Assembly (NCBI GenBank): GCA_045605025.1
Contig: JAZUPE010000003.1
Location: 1 to 35,250, forward strand
Length of the DNA: 35,250 nucleotides
Direction of reading: 5' to 3'
Origin: SIG598 sp045605025
GTDB taxonomy: Bacteria > Bacillota > Clostridia > Oscillospirales > Acutalibacteraceae
The position numbers were made by a program, and so were the translations under genes. Positions within the stretch are counted from its first letter, which is position 1. Every line of letters starts with the position of its first letter. Positions 7,071-14,844 of this stretch are shown in pieces. The notes under the pieces were generated by a model. The model had not been told where the DNA came from. It made no database searches and saw only the letters and a list, made by a program, of their open reading frames with translations.

Positions 7071-8427
7071 AATGACCCTTTCGGAAATAGCTGCCGCCGT
7101 GGGAGCCGCCGCTCCTGCCTGTGATGCCGAGATCACCGGCGTGAGCATCGACAGCCGAGCCATCGAGCCGGGCTGCCTGTTTGTCGCCATTATAGGTGAG
7201 AATTTTGACGGACACAACTTCGTGTGCGACGTCCTTGCAAAAGGCGCGGCAGCCGCGCTGTGCTCCCGTGATATTCCCGATGCTGCCGGTCCCGTGCTGG
7301 TGGTGGAGGATACCGTCCGCGCCATGGGCGCTCTTGCCGCATACAACCGCGCAAAGTATGATATCCCTCTGGTGGGACTGACCGGATCGGTGGGCAAGAC
7401 CACCTCCAAGGATATGGTCGCTGCCGTGATGGGTCAGCACTATAAGACCCTTGCAACCGAGGGCAATCTGAACAATGAGATCGGTCTGCCCCGCATGTGC
7501 CTGCGTCTGGATTCATCCTATGAGGCCGCGGTAATCGAGATGGGCATGAACAACTTCGGCGAGATCAGCCGCCTGACTGCTATCTCGCGTCCAAATATCG
7601 GGCTGATCACCAATATCGGTGTCAGCCACATCGAGCGTCTGGGTTCCCGCAAGGGCATACTCAAGGCCAAGCTGGAAATACTTGAGGGTATGGATCCCGA
7701 CGCGCCCATCGTGCTCAATGCTGACGACGATATGCTCATGTCCGCACTGGATATGCTTGACCGCCCGGTGGTTCTTTACGGAATATACAATCCTGATGCC
7801 CACTGCAAAGCTACGGACATTCAGCAGATGGAAAACGAACTGCGCTTTACACTTACATATAATAATGTAAAGCGTGACATCGTACTCAACACCGTGGGTA
7901 TGCATAATGTCTATAATGCCTGCGCCGCGTTTGTCTGCGGTATGCTTGCCGGCGTTACTCCTGACGAAGCGGTTGCCGGTCTTGCAGGTTATGTGCCCGA
8001 CGGCAGAAGGCAGAAGTTCACTCGCCGAAGCGGTATGGTGTTCATTGAGGACTGCTACAACGCCAGTCCCGACTCCATCCGTGCTTCTCTGGCAGTGCTT
8101 GCCGGCACAGAGTGCAAAGGCAGACGCATTGCCGTGCTTGGGGATATGCTGGAGCTGGGCGACTATGCTAAGACTGCGCACACCGACTGCGGGCGTATGG
8201 TTGCGGAAAACGGAATCGACTGCCTGTTTGCCTATGGCCCCAATGCAGTTTACTATGTTGAGGGTGCTGGAGAGAATGTTTCCGCCCGCCATTTTGATGA
8301 TAAAACTCAGCTTGCGTCCGAACTTCACTCCATGCTTTCAGGGGGAGACGTAGTGCTCTTCAAGGCCAGCAGAGGCATGAAACTTGAGGATGTGTTCAAC
8401 GAATTGTATTCTAAACTTGATAATTAA
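7063..8427 (+). CDS. murF: UDP-MurNAc-tripeptide:D-Ala-D-Ala ligase MurF
   Basis: ATP-dependent ligase that completes the UDP-MurNAc-pentapeptide. Start ATG 7063 lies inside the end of murE and has GAGGAGG (7047-7053) upstream; the open frame continues further upstream but in the wrong context. Visible signatures: ISIDSR-like substrate segment (GVSIDSRAIEPGCLFVA, about 27-43), P-loop TGSVGKTTSKD (residues 107-117), ATEGNLNNEIGLP, and EDCYNASPDS in the C-terminal domain. 454 residues, normal. In many Firmicutes murF is outside dcw; here it follows murE directly and takes the place usually held by mraY/murD. Confidence 0.95.
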   Translation: MDKMTLSEIAAAVGAAAPACDAEITGVSIDSRAIEPGCLFVAIIGENFDGHNFVCDVLAKGAAAALCSRDIPDAAGPVLVVEDTVRAMGALAAYNRAKYDIPLVGLTGSVGKTTSKDMVAAVMGQHYKTLATEGNLNNEIGLPRMCLRLDSSYEAAVIEMGMNNFGEISRLTAISRPNIGLITNIGVSHIERLGSRKGILKAKLEILEGMDPDAPIVLNADDDMLMSALDMLDRPVVLYGIYNPDAHCKATDIQQMENELRFTLTYNNVKRDIVLNTVGMHNVYNACAAFVCGMLAGVTPDEAVAGLAGYVPDGRRQKFTRRSGMVFIEDCYNASPDSIRASLAVLAGTECKGRRIAVLGDMLELGDYAKTAHTDCGRMVAENGIDCLFAYGPNAVYYVEGAGENVSARHFDDKTQLASELHSMLSGGDVVLFKASRGMKLEDVFNELYSKLDN

Positions 8428-8430
8428 CAG

Positions 8431-8499
8431 ATCGTAATATATACGATGCGTTTTTTCGGGAGGTACGGGAACGCCGGGCAGCAGAAATGCTGCTCGGCG
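8431..8499 (+). other. Weak terminator plus GAAA-tetraloop hairpin before the MraY-like gene
   Basis: A 6-bp AT-rich stem, ATCGTA (8431-8436) with TACGAT (8442-8447), is followed by GCG and six T (8451-8456), a weak terminator-like signal just after murF. Next, CGCCGGGCAGCA (8472-8483) pairs with TGCTGCTCGGCG (8488-8499), 12 bp with one G-T wobble, closed by a GAAA tetraloop, ending about 18 bases before the Shine-Dalgarno of the MraY-like gene. Confidence 0.6.
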
Positions 8500-8529
8500 G
8501 TGACCTCTTCCGATCACAGGAGAGAGATT

Positions 8530-9573
8530 ATGACCTACGCCATCGCGTGTCTGCTGACCGCGGTTCTTTCAGCCGGCGCAACATGGCTGCTGTGCAAAAA
8601 ACTGTCGCCACGCCTCGGTATGCGTGAGTTGGGAATAAAGGAGATCCCTGTCGCGGTTCGCGATATACCGGGAAATGGCGAATATGCCCCTCGCTGCGGA
8701 GGGTTGCTGCCTTCGGCTGCGATATCCGGAACAACGCTGATTATGCTGCTGTTACACTCTCTTATGTGTGCCGCCGGCAATTCATCCGGTGTGCCGCGTC
8801 TGAGCGGTCTGCAGAATATGTACGTGTGGGGAAGCTTTATCCTTGCGCCGCTGTTCTGCGCGGCGGGCTTCATGCAAGATTACGCCGCGGTGTTCCGCCG
8901 TGTGCGCAGAGCCATATCCGGCTGGCAGTCAATGCTTATTCGTGCTGTCGTTGCCGCCGGATTTCTCGCTGCCGTCTGGCTTGCGGGCGACAGGGGAGCG
9001 GGAATGACCATCGTTCCTTTTGCGGGCGAAATACGCATGGGATTCTGGTATTATCCGCTGTCACTGCTGCTTATTGTGCTTGTTGTACACGGTGCCGAAA
9101 TGGTTCAGGAGGCGGAAGGTGCCGCTCCGATGGTGGGCTTCTTCTCTTTTCTGCCTATGGTTCTGACTGCAGGAATTCTCTCCGCTTTCAGTGCGGGAAT
9201 GGCAGACGCGGGAATAATTGCTACCGCCGGAGCTTGCGGATGTCTTGCTTTTCTGCCGTTCAACCAGATGCCGGCCAGGATGCATACCGGCAGAGCGGGC
9301 GGCGCGTTTACAGGCGGACTGCTCTGTGCCGTGTGCTTTGCTCAGCGAATGCCGCTGCTTCTGCTGCTGGCAGGAGCAGTATATATTGCCGAAGCTGTTA
9401 CCGATTTGTTTGCCCGAGTGACCAGACTACTGATCGGAAAGGCTGCGGCAGCGCCGCTTCACCGGATGATCGGCAGAGGCGGAAAGAACGATATTCAGAT
9501 AACACTCATTCTGGCGGCAGTGACCGCCGTGACAGGTGCGGCTGCTGCCGCGCTTGCGATATTTACAATCTGA
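8530..9573 (+). CDS. MraY-like membrane protein lacking most catalytic residues
   Basis: 347-residue polytopic membrane protein in the mraY position (after murF, before ftsW). The MraY outline is present in order: GNGEYAPRCGGLLP (family K-x-G-T-P-T-M-G-G), GFMQDY at 114-118 (family F-x-D-D-Y), GAEMVQEAEGAAP at 188-200 (family N-A-V-N-L-T-D-G-L-D-G), FLPFNQMPARMHTGRAGG at 241-258 (family F-N-x-x-P-A-x-x-F-M-G-D-T-G-S) and APLHRMIG (family P-L-H-H-H). The first Asp of the DD pair is Q116, the NLTDGLDG residues are E/Q/E/A, GDTGS is GRAGG, and HHH is HRM. Length and frame are intact, so this is divergence, not a frameshift. ATG 8530 has AGGAGA upstream. A catalytic MraY must then be encoded elsewhere; this copy may be regulatory or structural. 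MraY ancestry is inferred from position and motif order. Confidence 0.75.
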   Translation: MTYAIACLLTAVLSAGATWLLCKKLSPRLGMRELGIKEIPVAVRDIPGNGEYAPRCGGLLPSAAISGTTLIMLLLHSLMCAAGNSSGVPRLSGLQNMYVWGSFILAPLFCAAGFMQDYAAVFRRVRRAISGWQSMLIRAVVAAGFLAAVWLAGDRGAGMTIVPFAGEIRMGFWYYPLSLLLIVLVVHGAEMVQEAEGAAPMVGFFSFLPMVLTAGILSAFSAGMADAGIIATAGACGCLAFLPFNQMPARMHTGRAGGAFTGGLLCAVCFAQRMPLLLLLAGAVYIAEAVTDLFARVTRLLIGKAAAAPLHRMIGRGGKNDIQITLILAAVTAVTGAAAAALAIFTI

Positions 9574-9608
9574 CGGATGGGAAAAAACAACTTTTCAGGA
9601 GGAACGAG

Positions 9609-10811
9609 ATGACAAGAGAAACCGATATCAGAAGAAAAAAACGAATTGAAGAAGACGACAGAAAATGGTTCAGAGGAGTCGTGGACAGCGCGAGGAATAC
9701 TCTGCATGACCGCAGCCAGAATGTGGACATGGTGCTGCTGTGGCTGATCATCGGACTGGTAGTGTGCGGCATCATAATGATGTACTCGGCTAGTTTCGCC
9801 TACGCCTATTACAACAGAGACGGCGATAGCAATTTCTTTTTCCGCAATCAGATGATTTTCGCGGTGATCGGTCTTGTGGGTATGTTTGCCGTATCCCTCT
9901 ATCCAGCAGTTCGATTTAAGAATTTCAATCTGCTTGTACTGGCAATCTCCACTGCGCTTCTGATTGTGGTGCTTTTTCTGCCGAAGGTCAACGGAGTGCA
10001 TCGCTGGATAAATCTCGGCATCACCACCTTCCAGCCTTCGGAAATAACGAAATTCGCCGTTATTCTTTTCGGAGCAACATGGGCGGATTCCCACGCTGAC
10101 AAAATGCATACGTTCAAATGGGGCGTGCTGCCCTTTGCCGGCGTACTGCTGCTGTCCGGAGCCCTGCTGGTGCTGGAGCCTCATATTTCCTGTACCATCA
10201 TCATTCTTCTGCTTGGAATGACCATGATGTGGGTTGGCGGCACGCGGCTTTTCTGGTTTGCCATACTCGCCGGCGTCGCAGTAACAGGCGTCGTCGCGGT
10301 TATTCTTTCCGGACAGATAGGCTACAGCTTCTCCCGTATCGAGGTGTGGCTGGATCCGTTTTCCGATCCCCGCGGTGACGGCTGGCAGAACATTCAGGCA
10401 CTCTACGCCATCAGCTCCGGCGGTCTCTTTGGTTCCGGACTGGGCAATTCGCGCCAGAAATACCTGTACATTTCCGAACCCCAGAACGACTTTGTGTTTT
10501 CAGTCGTGTGCGAGGAACTTGGATTCATCGGCGCGGCACTGGTTATTGCACTGTTTGTTGTGTTTGTCTGGCGCGGATTCACCGTCAGCGTCAACAACCC
10601 CAACCGCTTCTGCAAGCTGCTGGGCATCGGCATCACCGCACAGGTTGGCTGGCAGGCGCTGCTCAACATGGCGGTTGTCACCAAGATGGTTCCAAATACC
10701 GGCATAAGCCTTCCTTTCTTCAGCTACGGCGGTACATCGCTGGTCATGCTGCTGCTGGAAATGGGCGTTCTGCTGGCGATTTCCCGAGGGTCTACAGCCA
10801 AGCGTATCTGA
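9609..10811 (+). CDS. ftsW: Septal peptidoglycan glycosyltransferase FtsW (SEDS family)
   Basis: Polytopic SEDS protein that polymerises lipid II at the septum together with the class B PBP. 400 residues with a charged cytoplasmic N-terminus (about 1-38), then about ten membrane segments. Diagnostic segments: GVHRWINLG and QPSEITKF, the loop EPQNDFVFSVVCEELGF containing the conserved Asp thought to be catalytic, and the C-terminal NTGISLPFFSYGGTSL. ATG 9609 is supported by AGGAGG at 9598-9603; the frame is open far upstream through the MraY-like gene, but that part is a shadow. It starts 35 bases after the MraY-like gene. SpoVE is an alternative name if the strain sporulates. Confidence 0.92.
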   Translation: MTRETDIRRKKRIEEDDRKWFRGVVDSARNTLHDRSQNVDMVLLWLIIGLVVCGIIMMYSASFAYAYYNRDGDSNFFFRNQMIFAVIGLVGMFAVSLYPAVRFKNFNLLVLAISTALLIVVLFLPKVNGVHRWINLGITTFQPSEITKFAVILFGATWADSHADKMHTFKWGVLPFAGVLLLSGALLVLEPHISCTIIILLLGMTMMWVGGTRLFWFAILAGVAVTGVVAVILSGQIGYSFSRIEVWLDPFSDPRGDGWQNIQALYAISSGGLFGSGLGNSRQKYLYISEPQNDFVFSVVCEELGFIGAALVIALFVVFVWRGFTVSVNNPNRFCKLLGIGITAQVGWQALLNMAVVTKMVPNTGISLPFFSYGGTSLVMLLLEMGVLLAISRGSTAKRI

Positions 10812-10845
10812 CAGAACAAGGCACAAAATATCATAATACGGTAAT

Positions 10846-10875
10846 TTGCGGCACGCATAATACAAATTGTATTCT
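10846..10875 (+). promoter_or_regulatory. Candidate promoter and palindrome before murG
   Basis: TTGCGG (10846-10851) and TATTCT (10870-10875) are 18 bases apart. The palindrome AATACAA-A-TTGTATT (10859-10873) overlaps the spacer and the -10, so it could be an operator. The 100-base gap between ftsW and murG is otherwise featureless. Confidence 0.35.
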
Positions 10876-10911
10876 ATATATTCCCAAATACATCAAGGCG
10901 GTGGATGAATA

Positions 10912-12036
10912 ATGAAAGTTCTTATTGCAGGCGGAGGCACCGCAGGTCACATCAATCCGGCTCTTGCTATTGCCGGTGAAATCAGAATGAGACAGCCCGA
11001 TGCCGACATAACCTTTGTCGGCACACCGAACGGTATGGAATCCAGACTTGTACCGGCTGAGGGCTACAAGTTCGAAACCATGAACGTTGCGGGCTTCCAG
11101 CGCAAACTGAACCTGACCAATATCAAGCGCAACTTCCAGGCGGCGTGGTATCTTGCTACCTCCGGAAGCCGCGCAAGGCAGATTGTGGAAAAAGTCCAGC
11201 CGGATATCGCCATCGGCACCGGCGGATATGTCAGCGGACCAATTCTGCGTAAGGCTGCGCAGATGGGCGTGCCGATCATCATCCACGAGCAGAACGCCTA
11301 TCCCGGTGTCACCACCAAGGCGCTGAGCAAAAAATCCCGCCGTGTAATGCTTGCGGTTGAGGATGCGCGCAGCCGCCTTGACGGCGATCTTCCTATCGCC
11401 ATCACCGGCAATCCCATCCGTCACGATATCCTTACCTATGACAAGGGCAGGGCTCGCAAGGAACTCGGCGTGGATGACCGTCCGCTGATTCTTTCCTTCG
11501 GCGGATCCCTTGGTGCCCGCCGTATCAACGAAGGCATGCTTGATCTGCTGTGCCGCAGTGCTCAGGATGGACGCTATAACCATATCCACGGCTACGGTCA
11601 GTACGGTCACTTTGTCATGGATGAACTGGCGGCACGCGGGGTGGATCCCGATAAGTGCGATAATCTTGACGTGCGTGAGTACATCACCGATATGCCCCGC
11701 GTCATGGCTGCAGCCGATCTGGTGATCTGCCGTGCCGGAGCCATCACCCTTTCCGAGCTTCAGGCAATCGGCAAGCCTGCCATTCTGATTCCTTCACCCA
11801 ACGTGGCGGAGAATCACCAGTACCACAATGCAATGGCTCTGGTTCGCCGCGGTGCTGCCGACATCATTGTGGAATCCGATCTTACCTGCGAGCTGCTCAA
11901 CGAAAAGGCGGATGCCATTCTCTCTGATGGGGAGAAACTGCGTGCCATGTCCGAAAGCTCTCATAACATGGCGATTACCGATGCCTGCGCCCGGATTTAT
12001 GACATTATCACCGAAGTGCTGGCTCAGGAAGAATAA
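10912..12036 (+). CDS. murG: UDP-GlcNAc:undecaprenyl-PP-MurNAc-pentapeptide GlcNAc transferase MurG
   Basis: Peripheral membrane GT28 glycosyltransferase that converts lipid I to lipid II. The N-terminal glycine loop reads GGGTAGHINPALAIA (residues 7-21; many homologues have GGTGGH). IGTGGYVSGP, HEQNAYPG, the second glycine loop SFGGSLGARRIN, CRAGAITLSEL and PAILIPSPNVAENHQ are all MurG signatures of the UDP-GlcNAc binding half. 374 residues, normal length. The start ATG 10912 has only a modest site (AAGGCGGTGG), weaker than its neighbours. Confidence 0.95.
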   Translation: MKVLIAGGGTAGHINPALAIAGEIRMRQPDADITFVGTPNGMESRLVPAEGYKFETMNVAGFQRKLNLTNIKRNFQAAWYLATSGSRARQIVEKVQPDIAIGTGGYVSGPILRKAAQMGVPIIIHEQNAYPGVTTKALSKKSRRVMLAVEDARSRLDGDLPIAITGNPIRHDILTYDKGRARKELGVDDRPLILSFGGSLGARRINEGMLDLLCRSAQDGRYNHIHGYGQYGHFVMDELAARGVDPDKCDNLDVREYITDMPRVMAAADLVICRAGAITLSELQAIGKPAILIPSPNVAENHQYHNAMALVRRGAADIIVESDLTCELLNEKADAILSDGEKLRAMSESSHNMAITDACARIYDIITEVLAQEE

Positions 12037-12049
12037 TCTCCTGACGCGC

Positions 12050-12061
12050 AGCTGATCAGCT
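12050..12061. repeat. 12-base palindrome between murG and murA
   Basis: AGCTGATCAGCT is a perfect palindrome 13 bases after the murG stop. It may be a protein site or chance; no promoter was recognised with it. Confidence 0.3.
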
Positions 12062-12136
12062 TCTGCAGTGACCGTGCGCGCTCCTTTTGCATAATATGGC
12101 GTGAAAACGTCATTAACTTACGAAAGGATGCGCTTC

Positions 12137-13411
12137 ATGGCAAAAATGCTTATTCACGGTCAGAACCGCCTTGCCGGAACAGTTTGCTGTCACGGTGCCA
12201 AGAACAGCGCGCTGCCGCTGCTGGCGGCGTGCCTTGCGGCGGGAAATTCCTGCAGACTGCACAATTGTCCCCGTCTGGCGGACGTAGAGTCATCACTGGA
12301 CATACTTAAACATCTGGGCTGTCTTGCTGTTCTTGACGACGGGACAGCCTTTGTTGACCCGACAAACGCGGTATACAGAGAGATTCCTGATTCTCTCATG
12401 CGCCGCATGCGCTCGTCCATCACATTCCTGGGGGCGATGCTTGCCCGTTTCGGCCATGCCGAACTGTCACTTCCCGGCGGCTGCGAACTGGGAGCTCGTC
12501 CGGTTGATCTGCACCTGTCCGCGCTGCAGCGCATGGGAGCCGATGTGGAAGAACAGCACGGGCATATCCGCTGCCGGTGCAAGCGTCTGCGCGGAGCGTC
12601 CATACCACTTGGCTTTCCGAGCGTGGGAGCTACGGAGAATATCATGATCGCCGCGGCAACTGCCGAGGGCGAAACGGTTATCCGCAACGCCGCCCGTGAA
12701 CCGGAGATCGTCGATCTGGGTGATTTTTTGAACGGTTGCGGAGCGGAAATCACCGGCTGCGGAGAATCGACCATCGTCATCCGGGGAGTTGAACAGCTGA
12801 GCGGCTGCAGCCATACGGTCATTCCCGACCGCATCGAGGCGGCTACATATCTTGCCGCTGCCGCTGTGACAGGGGGAGATGTCACCCTGATCCGCGTATG
12901 TCCGGAGCATCTGATTCCTGTGCTTTCCGCACTGGAGAAAGCAGGTTGCGTGATGGACTGCGGCAAAGAATGCATCCGAATTACCGCGCCTGAACGCCTC
13001 AGGGCAATGGGGTATATCCGCACCATGCCCTATCCCGGTTTTCCGACTGACGCTCAGGCGATAATCATGGCGGCTGCCTGCGCGGCGGAAGGAACGAGCG
13101 TTTTCGTGGAGAATATATTTGACGGCAGAATGAAACACGTCAGTGAGTTGTGCCGGCTTGGAGCCCGCATAACCACCGAGGGGCGCATGGCGGTGGTGGA
13201 GCAGAGTCCTGCCCTCACCGGTGCGCATGTAACTGCCGGCGATCTGCGCGGAGCAGCGGCATTGATTGTTGCGGGACTTGCTGCCCGTGGAGTGACCGGT
13301 GTCAGCGGGCTCACTCACCTCGATCGAGGGTATGAAGGATTTGAGCAGAATCTGCGCAGGCTCGGGGCTCAGATTTTCCGTGTGCCGGATGATGCGCCGG
13401 AAATAATATAG
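12137..13411 (+). CDS. murA: UDP-N-acetylglucosamine 1-carboxyvinyltransferase MurA
   Basis: First committed step of peptidoglycan precursor synthesis: transfer of enolpyruvate from PEP to UDP-GlcNAc, in the cytoplasm. GAKNSALP at 20-27 carries the substrate-binding K22-N23, and SLPGGCELGARPVDLH carries C116, equivalent to the catalytic, fosfomycin-target cysteine. PTDAQA, and the late DRGYEGFEQNLRRLGA, fit the family. 424 residues. ATG 12137 is chosen because AAAGGA (12122-12127) sits 9 bases upstream; an in-frame GTG at 12101 would add 12 residues. It occupies the slot that murB holds in Bacillus. The sequence is rather Cys-rich for MurA. Confidence 0.92.
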   Translation: MAKMLIHGQNRLAGTVCCHGAKNSALPLLAACLAAGNSCRLHNCPRLADVESSLDILKHLGCLAVLDDGTAFVDPTNAVYREIPDSLMRRMRSSITFLGAMLARFGHAELSLPGGCELGARPVDLHLSALQRMGADVEEQHGHIRCRCKRLRGASIPLGFPSVGATENIMIAAATAEGETVIRNAAREPEIVDLGDFLNGCGAEITGCGESTIVIRGVEQLSGCSHTVIPDRIEAATYLAAAAVTGGDVTLIRVCPEHLIPVLSALEKAGCVMDCGKECIRITAPERLRAMGYIRTMPYPGFPTDAQAIIMAAACAAEGTSVFVENIFDGRMKHVSELCRLGARITTEGRMAVVEQSPALTGAHVTAGDLRGAAALIVAGLAARGVTGVSGLTHLDRGYEGFEQNLRRLGAQIFRVPDDAPEII

Positions 13412-13432
13412 TGCCGTAACACCTTGTGGATG

Positions 13433-13461
13433 TTGCGCGATTGAGCAGCTGAGGATATAAT
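13433..13461 (+). promoter_or_regulatory. Candidate promoter of ftsQ
   Basis: TTGCGC (13433-13438), 17-base spacer, perfect TATAAT (13456-13461), located 34 bases before the ftsQ start. It would give ftsQ expression independent of the upstream genes. Confidence 0.55.
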
Positions 13462-13494
13462 CAATATATTGGATGAGGAAAGAAAGGATTTATT

Positions 13495-14613
13495 ATGAGC
13501 GACAAGGAAAAGAAATCGACCGGAGGAACCTCCCGTTCCAACGGAGAAAATAAGAAAAAGACCGCCAGCGGAGCAGGTGGCAAAGGTAAAGCAGCCGGAT
13601 CTGCTTCCGGAAACCGCGCCAGACCGGCAGGCTCCTCTGCCGGCAGTGCGTCCCGTGGCAAAACACAGCAAAGCGCTGCCGGAAAGAGCGGAGCCTCGGC
13701 AAAGAATGCCTCCGGCAGAAAGCCAGCCCAATCACGTGAGAGGAGCGCCGGTGCGGCTTTCCGCAATAACCAGAGAGAATCCCGGATAGACAGGGAACTG
13801 CGCAATTCGCCGGAAGCAAAAAGAATTGCAGACGAGCGTCGCCGCAGAAAATACAACAAGAACCGCCGGTTGTACAACGTCATGTTCTACGCCGCGATAG
13901 CAGTAGCAGTTATCAGCGTAGTGGTAATCCTTTCGGTTACGGTGCTGTTCAATATATCAGCTGTAACGGTGGAACGTGGAAAGAATGTACCCTACAGTGA
14001 CGATGAAATACTCGCCGCCTGCGGCATTGAACCGGGAGACAATCTCTTTGCCATCGATACCGAGCAGGCCGCGCTCAGAGTCACTACCAACCTGCCGTAT
14101 ATTGAGGTCTGTAATATTACCCGCCGTCTGCCGTCAACACTTATGCTGGATGTCCATGCTGCGGTGGTGCTTGGCAGCGTCACCACCAACGATGGAGCGT
14201 ATATCGTGCTCAGCGCCAACGGCAGAGCGCTTGAATACGCCGACTCCCACGACCCGACGCAGCCGCTCACAAGGCTCAACGGAATGGAAATGACCTTCGG
14301 CGGCATCGGCAGTCCTGTCGATATTGCCGATGAGGACGAACTCAGAGTGGCCGCAGAGCTGGTCGTAGGTTTCAGTCTTTACGACCTGCGTCTTGATGAG
14401 ATCACCTTCGATAAAGCCGGTGCTGTCACCGCGGTTTATGACGGCAGGGTCAATATCCGCTTCGGAATGCCTACAGACCTTTCGCAGAAGGTGCAGATCG
14501 CGGCGAGCATGATTTCCGAAGGAAAAATAGCGAAAAACGAGGCTGGAATACTTGATCTTTCCATCAGCGAGCGTGTCATTTTTACGCCCGACTATATCGC
14601 AAACAACAACTGA
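13495..14613 (+). CDS. ftsQ: Cell division protein FtsQ/DivIB
   Basis: Bitopic divisome protein linking FtsL/FtsB to the septal synthase. Residues 1-120 are a long cytoplasmic tail very rich in Ser, Gly, Ala, Lys and Arg. A membrane segment follows (about 127-152, VMFYAAIAVAVISVVVILSV), then a POTRA domain starting NISAVTVERGKNVPYSDDEI with GIEPGDNLFAID and NLPYIEVCNITRRLPSTL, and a beta domain to the end. 372 residues; the tail makes it longer than usual. AAAGGA precedes ATG 13495. The tail is low-complexity and probably disordered. Confidence 0.85.
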   Translation: MSDKEKKSTGGTSRSNGENKKKTASGAGGKGKAAGSASGNRARPAGSSAGSASRGKTQQSAAGKSGASAKNASGRKPAQSRERSAGAAFRNNQRESRIDRELRNSPEAKRIADERRRRKYNKNRRLYNVMFYAAIAVAVISVVVILSVTVLFNISAVTVERGKNVPYSDDEILAACGIEPGDNLFAIDTEQAALRVTTNLPYIEVCNITRRLPSTLMLDVHAAVVLGSVTTNDGAYIVLSANGRALEYADSHDPTQPLTRLNGMEMTFGGIGSPVDIADEDELRVAAELVVGFSLYDLRLDEITFDKAGAVTAVYDGRVNIRFGMPTDLSQKVQIAASMISEGKIAKNEAGILDLSISERVIFTPDYIANNN

Positions 14614-14731
14614 CAATGCGCCGGACTGAAAAACACCTGTCAAAGGCTGTCGGCATATACGTTATCTTGTGTTGATTTGTGACTCGAATTATGAATAATC
14701 ACAAAATGTTGGAAATTTCAAAAAATAGTCA

Positions 14732-14760
14732 TTGCAATTTGCAGGAAAAAGTGTTAAATT
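14732..14760 (+). promoter_or_regulatory. Candidate promoter of ftsZ
   Basis: TTGCAA (14732-14737), 17-base spacer, TAAATT (14755-14760) in an AT-rich stretch between ftsQ and ftsZ. The 231-base gap has no terminator-like hairpin. A separate ftsZ promoter is common. Confidence 0.4.
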
Positions 14761-14844
14761 TAATAGCAAGGGTGTAGAGGTGTATCCATTTTGCTGTCTG
14801 CACCACAAAATATGTGGAATTTCACAACCTGGGAGGAGTCCAAA

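Noticed and set aside
8446..8529. Longer start (ATG 8446) for the MraY-like protein
   Set aside because: It would translate through the GAAA hairpin and has no good ribosome site; ATG 8530 has AGGAGA.
8530..9573. Frameshift or sequencing error as cause of the missing MraY motifs
   Set aside because: All landmark segments are in one frame, in order and at normal spacing; only the key residues differ.
8766..9608. Open frame upstream of and in frame with ftsW, suggesting a long fused FtsW
   Set aside because: It overlaps the MraY-like gene in another frame, is Arg/Cys-rich without membrane segments, and ftsW has its own AGGAGG and ATG.
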